The translations under genes and the position numbers were made by a program. A model generated the notes under the pieces. It saw only the letters and a program-made list of their open reading frames with translations, was not told the origin of the DNA and did no database searches. Source: Amphiduros pacificus (lineage: Eukaryota > Annelida > Polychaeta > Phyllodocida > Hesionidae). From it: DNA of 64,000 nt. The DNA is taken from NCBI GenBank assembly GCA_949316495.1, contig OX439006.1:51567869-51631868 (forward strand). Reading direction: 5' to 3'. Shown piece after piece: positions 58,130 through 64,000 of this stretch; within the stretch, counting starts at the first letter, position 1, and each line of letters opens with the position of its first letter.

Positions 58130-59626
58130 TCAGGTCTGAGAAACAAATTTTGTGGTTGTGGTGGCACATTTTCCTTGTTTTGCACAAAGTTCAAAGGGCA
58201 AGGGGCCCTTGCATTGTCTGCATACATGCAATCTTCGGCATGATTTGAAGGTGCATCTGAGGTTATTAAAGTTATTACAGACCTCTGTTGATGTTGTTTG
58301 GCGCGTCTTCGTGGATTCACGCGCCGCCTGTGACGCTTGCGGTGGAGCGGGGGCTGGAAAAGGACATTCAGATGGTCTGTTGTGTGTAAAGCTTCTGCAT
58401 CTCAGGCACTTGGATGCAGAGGCTTTGACTGCTGTTATGTCAAAAATAGAGTATATCAGCTGAGGGTCCACTATGCTGAATGCTACTGACATCTTGTGCA
58501 GTGCCATGCGGTGTCTGGCATCGAGGATTGCTACATTGGACCATGTATATCTCTTGTCCCATTCTATGATCATAGAGCGGTATTCACTCATCTGATCATA
58601 AAGGTAGAGGCCATGATAGTGGACCATCAGCCATTCGTATTCAGCCCATGCCTCAATCCATGTGCTGAGGTCATGGACCTTTCTCCTCTGCCGTCTCGGT
58701 CTGTTGGTCACATTGCCTGAGCTGTCCAATACAGTTTGCAAGTCTGTTATGCTGTCAGTGTTAAGCACTAGATTTGGCAAGAATTCATCTATAGGCGTGT
58801 ACTCACCCATGAGTGCACTTCTGACATGCTTCTCTGGCACTGATTTGACACGGGATAGGTTGGAGAAGTCTGTTACATGGTCAACCCTAGCTAGTCCTGG
58901 CAGGGGACCTCCCAGTGCAGGGGGTGGGGTGTTGCCCGGCTGGTGGATGAGAGGAGAAGCAGCCATACTTCCAGGAATAGGCCAGCCACCAGTCACCTGA
59001 TGTGGATTGAGCCATGGATGCATCATCTGCTGTGTTGTAAGCACTGGAGGATGTGTGGGTTGTAGATATGCAGTGTTTGAAGCCTGGGTTGCAAGAGGTG
59101 GTGCCAATGGCTGAGTATCGTTCTCTGGCAGATGAACTGTCTGCATGTTGTTTATGGTGGAGCATACATTCTCAACCTGCACTTGCATCTTTAGCATGTT
59201 ATCACACAACATTTTTATTGTGGCTTCCAGGCCCGTGGTATTTCCTGTGGCTGATTCAGGGGCCGCTGGTCGCTGTGTTGTAGGTGTTTGAAAGCTGTTG
59301 GGCTGTTGCCCTGATGTACTTGGTCCATTTACAAATGGATTGTTGGGACTGAATATTATCCTCTCTGGCACAGGTAAGACCTGTTCCTCTGTAACACTTG
59401 ATCTGTTACTGTCCATGTTACCATCCTCTCCTGCATTACCTGCTTCAGACTCAGAGTCGGACTGCATGGCAAGAAGTTCCTCAGGGTTAGCAGGGGGATT
59501 TCTACACACTCCCACACCATAGGGGCCTTCATGGTCCTTGGTGGGGTTACCGCAAGCTCTACAGTGTCTCTGGGCAGTTTCTCTGGGCATGATAAAATGT
59601 TTGTGTTTCAATTGTTTCAGACTCAC
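58130..59626 (-). CDS. Gag-like frame of the second DIRS-order element
   Basis: 498 residues. An N-terminal zinc-ribbon-like motif (HCRACGNPTKDHEG...GVC, about residues 18-38) is followed by a long Pro/Gln/Thr-rich linker (60-270), a conserved helical region (DLSTWIEAWAEYEWLMVHYH near 340) and Cys-rich clusters near the C terminus (CLRCRSF; CRRLHVCRQCKGPLPFELC). Such gag-like proteins with C-terminal zinc-finger clusters are usual in this order. Confidence 0.65.
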   Translation of the reverse strand: MSLKQLKHKHFIMPRETAQRHCRACGNPTKDHEGPYGVGVCRNPPANPEELLAMQSDSESEAGNAGEDGNMDSNRSSVTEEQVLPVPERIIFSPNNPFVNGPSTSGQQPNSFQTPTTQRPAAPESATGNTTGLEATIKMLCDNMLKMQVQVENVCSTINNMQTVHLPENDTQPLAPPLATQASNTAYLQPTHPPVLTTQQMMHPWLNPHQVTGGWPIPGSMAASPLIHQPGNTPPPALGGPLPGLARVDHVTDFSNLSRVKSVPEKHVRSALMGEYTPIDEFLPNLVLNTDSITDLQTVLDSSGNVTNRPRRQRRKVHDLSTWIEAWAEYEWLMVHYHGLYLYDQMSEYRSMIIEWDKRYTWSNVAILDARHRMALHKMSVAFSIVDPQLIYSIFDITAVKASASKCLRCRSFTHNRPSECPFPAPAPPQASQAARESTKTRQTTSTEVCNNFNNLRCTFKSCRRLHVCRQCKGPLPFELCAKQGKCATTTTKFVSQT

Positions 59627-59923
59627 CAGGCTTGGCTATATGTTTCAAAACCCACTGGACACTGGACGCGTGCCTACCTTCTGTTTGGCCCACTGGTGGG
59701 GTTGAAAATTAATGTATTTGCAGCCAGGGAGCTGCCATCTGAATGAATACATAGAAAGGCTGACCAGAGCATAAGCCACCCCCAGGGGGTAGGCATATGC
59801 TGGTGGAGCACTGCTCAGTGCTCCCTAGTGAGTTGACACTTAACTAACTGTGATAAGTGACATGTAGCATGCTTGTACCTTAAATCTAACACACATTATC
59901 AATGAAAAATGATAATCTCCGCT

Positions 59924-60803
59924 AATATAGATGTAATTGATAATGAGGTGTTTATGTCAAAACTTAATGATAACAGGGGCGGATCCAGGATTTTTTTAAC
60001 CCGGGGGGCTCAAATGTGCTAAAGTAAGGGGCTCCAGTCCCATAAAGTTAGGGGCTCTTGTTTCCAAAAGTCCCCCGAGCCACACACTCCCGGATACGCC
60101 ATTGGATACGTCAGCAAGTAAGTGTACCAGGAATGCATGTTAAAACCAAGACTAAGAACATACATAGAGTTTAAATATTACTTTACTGCAGAAGACTATG
60201 TTAAATTATGTACTTCACGAAGGAAGCGCTTGCAGATTGCACAATTCAGGATGGGAATTGAGATCTAAAATGTTCTGTGATACTAGACCATAGATGTCTA
60301 CATGGTTGTGAAAGGTCCGGTAATTGTTGCATTTATAAGGTGACTGACAAGTCCTTTAAGGGATGGGTATATTTTGTATACTTTTATGACAAAAAATAAT
60401 GTATGTTTGTAACAAATACCATGTCATTATAAGAAATAAATATAACACAATACAATATTTTATGATGTAATGTAATGTAATATAATGTTATCAATTTAAG
60501 GTTCATTTTAATGATGTGTCACAAATATTCATATCCTGCTGAAAGTATGGTGGAATGCAGCTGAAGTAAGTTGAAATTTAACTGAAATGATTTGATTTAT
60601 TCTGACTTTGATTTATTCATTAAAGAAGAATGAAAATGAAACTGAGATTAATTTGTTTCAGTTCATGCTGGAGTTGTAACTTCCTTATTCGGTTTGTGTG
60701 ATTTATGAATGCCTCTATCTTAGGGTTTCTATATTGGACTTCAATATTAGATAATCCTAGTCCAACCATAGTAGGACAATCAAAGTGCTCCTGTCTAAAC
60801 GGG
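59924..60803. other. Duplicated AT-rich sequence in copy 2, no gene
   Basis: Matches 20751-21617 with scattered substitutions. No coding signal. Confidence 0.6.
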
Positions 60804-61670
60804 TTTGACTCGGTCATGTGAGTGTGTTTGACACGGTCATGTGAGTGTGTTTGACTCGGTCATTTGAGTGTGTTTGACTCGGTCATGTGAGTGTGTTTGA
60901 CTCGGTCATGTGAGTGTGTTTGACTTGTTCATTTGAGTGTGTTTGACTCGGTCATGTGAGTGTGTTTGACTCGGTCATTTGAGTGTGTTTGACTCTGTCA
61001 TTTGAGTGTGTTTGACTCGGTCATGTGAGTGTGTTTGACTCGGTCATGTGAGTGTGTTTGACTCAGTCATGTGAGTGTGTTTGACTCGGTCATGTGAGTG
61101 TGTTTGACTCAGTCATGTGAGTGTGTTTGACTCGGTCATTTGAGTGTGTTTGACTCGGTCATGTGAGTGTGTTTGACTCGGTCATTTGAGTGTGTTTGAC
61201 TCAGTCATGTGAGTGTGTTTGACTCAGTCATGTGAGTGTGTTTGACTCGGTCATTTGAGTGTGTTTGACTCGGCCATTTGAGTGTGTTTGACTCGGTCAT
61301 GTGAGTGTGTTTTACTCGGTCATGTGAGTGTGTTTGACTCGGTCATTTGAGTGTGTTTGACTCAGTCATGTGAGTGTGTTTGACTCGGTGATTTGAGTGT
61401 GTTTGACTCGGTCATTTGAGTGTGTTTAACTCGGCCATTTGAGTGTGTTTGACTCGGTCATGTGAGTGTGTTTGACTCGGTCATTTGAGTGTGTTTGACT
61501 CGGTCATTTGAGTGTGTTTGACTCGGTCATGTGAGTGTGTTTGACTCGGTCATGTGAGTGTGTTTGACTCGGTCATGTGAGTATGTTTGACTCGGTCATG
61601 TGAGTGTGTTTGACTCGGTCATTTGAGTGTGTTTGACTCGGTCATGTGAGTGTGTTTGACTCGGTTTGTG
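60804..61670 (+). repeat. 23-bp minisatellite, copy 2 array, about 38 units
   Basis: Same unit as 21618-21908 but about three times longer. catgtga and catttga variants are interspersed. Confidence 0.94.
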
Positions 61671-63321
61671 CAAGGGGCAACTAATGTCACTGATTATTGA
61701 GGCCTGCTCTGATCTACTTCTACATGCTAACCAATCCCCCCGCCCACCAGATACTTTTTTTTCTTCATTATCCAAATATGCATTTAAGCGTCAGTCACCA
61801 TGCACAGAAGTAGAGATGTTGCTTTTCCTGCTAAGTTTATTCTTTATTCATATTTTAAAGTAATTCTAAGTTCTGACTTGTATGATTACATTTCCAAAAA
61901 AGAAAATTTGAATAAACAAAGAAGGTTCAATGCCAGTTCCTGTTTACTTCCTATACATATTCAATAAATTTCCAGCCAGACGACCCCCCCTGCATCTGCC
62001 AACGGGCCCCGTGTCAGTATACTTTGTTTCCGCATACTTTACCACCATTCATTAAGCCTGAGAGCAATAACTATATTGTCGAAAAAAATATCAGTGAGAC
62101 CACTTGATGGAGAAAAAATATATTGAGAATGCCAATCTTGAGAAAAAAATTAATTGAGATTCGCACATCTGCAAAAGAAAAAAAAATGTTTGAAGGGTCA
62201 AATTTAAAGAAATGGAGTTACAAGCTTGTAGAAGTCAATTTTAGAGGGGGAAAAGGAAACTAAAATTAAGTACAATAGGTACAATCTATCCAAAATATGT
62301 TTAGGGAGCTAGTATTGAGGCATCAGCAACAAAACCAATTTACAACATGACTTTTAGGATGACATACAATCCGAGAGCAATGATAACTGTTACATTGCTG
62401 TCAGATACAATCTTCTGCAAATATCTTTTTATCTTTTACATTAACAAGATGTTCAGCATGGTCACTTTGCTTAACATTTATTATTGGGCAAAACATAGAC
62501 TGTCATATTCTGGATTTCTTAACTAAACATCGATCATAATATTTTGTGACATTTCCTTTATAACAAATATTCAACAGTTATATTATTATTTTGGGGGGTT
62601 GAATGCAAGTTTTAAACAATTCCTATGTTTCAAAAATGCCTGAATTGGGCAGTTTTAAAGCCAAACCTATGTGGTTACCAGGCAGAGAAAATGCTTTGAA
62701 GTCAATTCATTAACAATCATAACTATTTATTGATAATTTTAAGCTCCCGATGCCTGAGTGGTGTTTGGGACCATAGTATCGGACTTTGTCTGTGTGTGCA
62801 TGTTCATATATTTTGTGAATGCACCACAGACAAAATTGTGCACCAGTTCTTATATTTTGTATCAGAGATTTATTTAGAAATTTTAGCAGTTGAGTATAAT
62901 TTTATTTTGATTACCTTTTTGAAATTTTCCATTCTTAGCGTGAAAAAAGTATCAAAAAGAAAATTTGCCGCCAGAGGACACCCACTATCAACACCAACAT
63001 ACCAAAATGTCTGGAAAATGGGAAACTTGTTGAAGACTGGTTTTTAAAAATATAATTTTTTTTCTTTAAAATTAAGTACTATCGTTTGTCATGAATAATA
63101 GCTTGCCAAACTACTCAATATTGTAAATGAGTTACAGTGGGCCAACATGCATATAATTATGCTAATTCAAATAACATGCGAGGAATGAGGAAATTGAAGT
63201 GGGTGATACTGAAAGCAAAATATAGTTACTTTCACCACTCAATCAAGATTATTCATATCCTTGATAAACTAATCTCCTACCCATGAATCATTGTAAGTTT
63301 TTTTATTTCATGTAGGCACCA

Positions 63322-63379
63322 TGGGCAACACACGTTTTATTTACGTCCTATTGGTATTAAACAAGAACATCTTCTATAG
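63322..63379 (+). pseudogene. Orphan Ig-receptor leader exon
   Basis: Copy of exon 1 of the Ig gene with acceptor, gcaccATGG context and gtgagt donor all kept; one residue changed (FDS to FYS at the end). The Ig exons do not follow, because the duplication ends at 63782 and the next sequence is the OTU exon of the opposite-strand gene. It lies antisense within the OTU intron. Confidence 0.75.
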
Positions 63380-63785
63380 TGAGTATACAAGTTTGTTATC
63401 CCAGATGTAATGATGGTCAGGTTTTTCCTTATGTAAACACACGCTAGATTTGTATGATTTGGAAACATCTATGATGAGAAAAGAAAAAAGACGCTACTTT
63501 TTTCTTGTTAACATGTTTCATGTAAAAAACAAAGCATAATTTTAGTGTTAAGAGAAAGCAAGCCAAGAAAAAGCCAAAAACAACACATCGGAAGTGAAGC
63601 AACATTTTAGTCTAAAGAGAAAACAAGCCAAGAACATGACCAAAAACAAGACATCAGAATTTAACCAAAACTCAGAAGTGCACAAAAACCTCGCTGAAAT
63701 CAAATCATTATAACAACAAGATGGTAAATCTGCAATTGCATTTAGGTAATGATATGCAGGCCTCCATCTTGTGGTTTCTCTCTAC

Positions 63786-64000
63786 ATGGCCAAACACTGG
63801 ATCCGTGGCCATTTGATCTATCCACGGGTAATGATCAGACAAGCTTCTCATGAGATCCATGCGAGCATGTCTAAGTCGTTTCTCTTTCTTATCGACATTT
63901 AGATTGATGAAGACCCAGTGATCATGTTCTAACCTACTCCAAATGCGAAGCATGTCCAGTTGGTTATCGAACTGATGTATGGGTGGTTCTTTGGTGATAG
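63786..64000 (-). CDS. OTU-like domain, N-terminal part (partial exon)
   Basis: The frame is open from the window edge to 63786. It reads ITKEPPIHQFDNQLDMLRIW, then EKRLRHARMDLMRSLSDHYP and WIDQMATDPVFGH. The LRHARMDLM...YPWI stretch has the spacing of the OTU helix that follows the catalytic loop, and its phase-0 end continues directly into the exon at 45771. I see no Cys in the visible part, so the catalytic Cys is either in an earlier exon or lost. The donor is GTAGAG. Only its first three bases precede the edge of the segmental duplication. Assignment as OTU rests mostly on the downstream half. Confidence 0.5.

Larger units (their letters stand above)
52003..59923 (-). mobile_element. Second DIRS-order retrotransposon, split by a nested insertion; broken
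   Basis: The ends are set by the empty site in copy 1 (ttgatatatttcat/aatatagatg near 20746); no target duplication is seen. Minus-strand order: gag-like frame (58130-59626), RT/RNase H (56638-57936, with further RNase H sequence beyond the insert near 53500-53650), tyrosine recombinase (52230-53132). About 3 kb of unrelated repeats (about 53690-56650) sits inside the pol region. It is a different lineage from the first element (YLDD-type RT, a different recombinase). It is broken in a few places, but its position after the duplication shows it is not old. Confidence 0.85.
47178..63782 (+). repeat. Segmental duplication, copy 2, inside the OTU intron
   Basis: Direct-orientation copy of 9868-23994. 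Local matches are 47178-48347 to 9868-10764, 48348-50830 to 15597-19030, 51215-52002 to 19864-20750 and 59924-63782 to 20751-23994. Its left edge touches the polypyrimidine array and its right edge lies three bases into the intron from the OTU exon at 63786. It was probably inserted into this intron from copy 1, since it brought a truncated piece of the Ig gene with it. Confidence 0.88.
37319..64000 (-). pseudogene. OTU - ankyrin - cGAS-like receptor - RNF19-type membrane module fusion gene, broken copy
   Basis: Four coding blocks on the minus strand join with matching splice phases: 63786-64000 (phase 0 donor cat/gtagag), 45771-45483 (acceptor ttgttgtgcag, phase 1 donor aaag/gtatgt), 42231-40745 (acceptor tttattttag; donor ccat/gtaagc) and 40300-37319 (acceptor tgattttag). 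The predicted order is an OTU-like domain, about ten ankyrin repeats, a linker, a cGAS-like nucleotidyltransferase/Mab-21 domain, and three zinc-ribbon plus membrane-helix modules like the C-terminal part of RNF19. Breaks: a frame change with a small loss near 41264-41300; a frame change near 40935; in-frame TGA at 39463-39465 and 39346-39348; and a frame change near 38935. The long intact stretches suggest recent decay, a polymorphic null allele or assembly error. The gene's 5' end is outside the window. Confidence 0.65.

Overview
The window is eukaryotic, AT-rich, animal DNA. It has phase-consistent GT-AG introns, a tribbles pseudokinase, an Ig-superfamily receptor, a cGAS-like (Mab-21) gene, SINEs, a LINE, tyrosine-recombinase retroelements and many minisatellites. 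The SINE tails (a 'catgatataactgaaat' body ending in short tetramers) and the ANK/cGLR gene type point to a lophotrochozoan, most likely a mollusc. That assignment is inference.

Layout. 1-4003: intron and last coding exon of tribbles (+), followed by about 6 kb without a recognisable gene. 9868-23994: copy 1 of a segmental duplication. It carries a young-looking DIRS-order element (10765-15596), a 41-bp minisatellite, a SINE, a 23-bp minisatellite and the leader exon of the Ig gene. 23531-33060: a complete ten-exon Ig receptor gene (+) with four Ig domains, one transmembrane segment and a tail with four tyrosine motifs of ITIM/ITSM type. 33996-36180: a 33-bp minisatellite with higher-order structure. 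37319-64000 (-): a multi-exon host gene joining an OTU-like domain (63786-64000 and 45483-45771), ankyrin repeats (40745-42231), a cGAS-like nucleotidyltransferase (39301-40300) and three membrane-anchored RNF19-type zinc modules (37319-39303). Exon phases join these parts into one gene, but the frame is broken at about five points, so this copy looks like a recent pseudogene unless the assembly is wrong.

The long intron between the two OTU exons (45772-63785) holds a 22-bp polypyrimidine minisatellite and copy 2 of the segmental duplication (about 47178-63782). Copy 2 contains a second DIRS-order element (52003-59923) and an orphan, antisense copy of the Ig leader exon. Each duplication copy holds the empty site for the retroelement in the other, so both insertions came after the duplication.

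The two main host genes look immune-related: a putative inhibitory Ig receptor, and a nucleotide-second-messenger sensor fused to ubiquitin-system and membrane modules. The OTU-ANK-cGLR-RNF19 architecture is the most unusual item here. All functional statements rest on motifs read by eye; no database search was possible.
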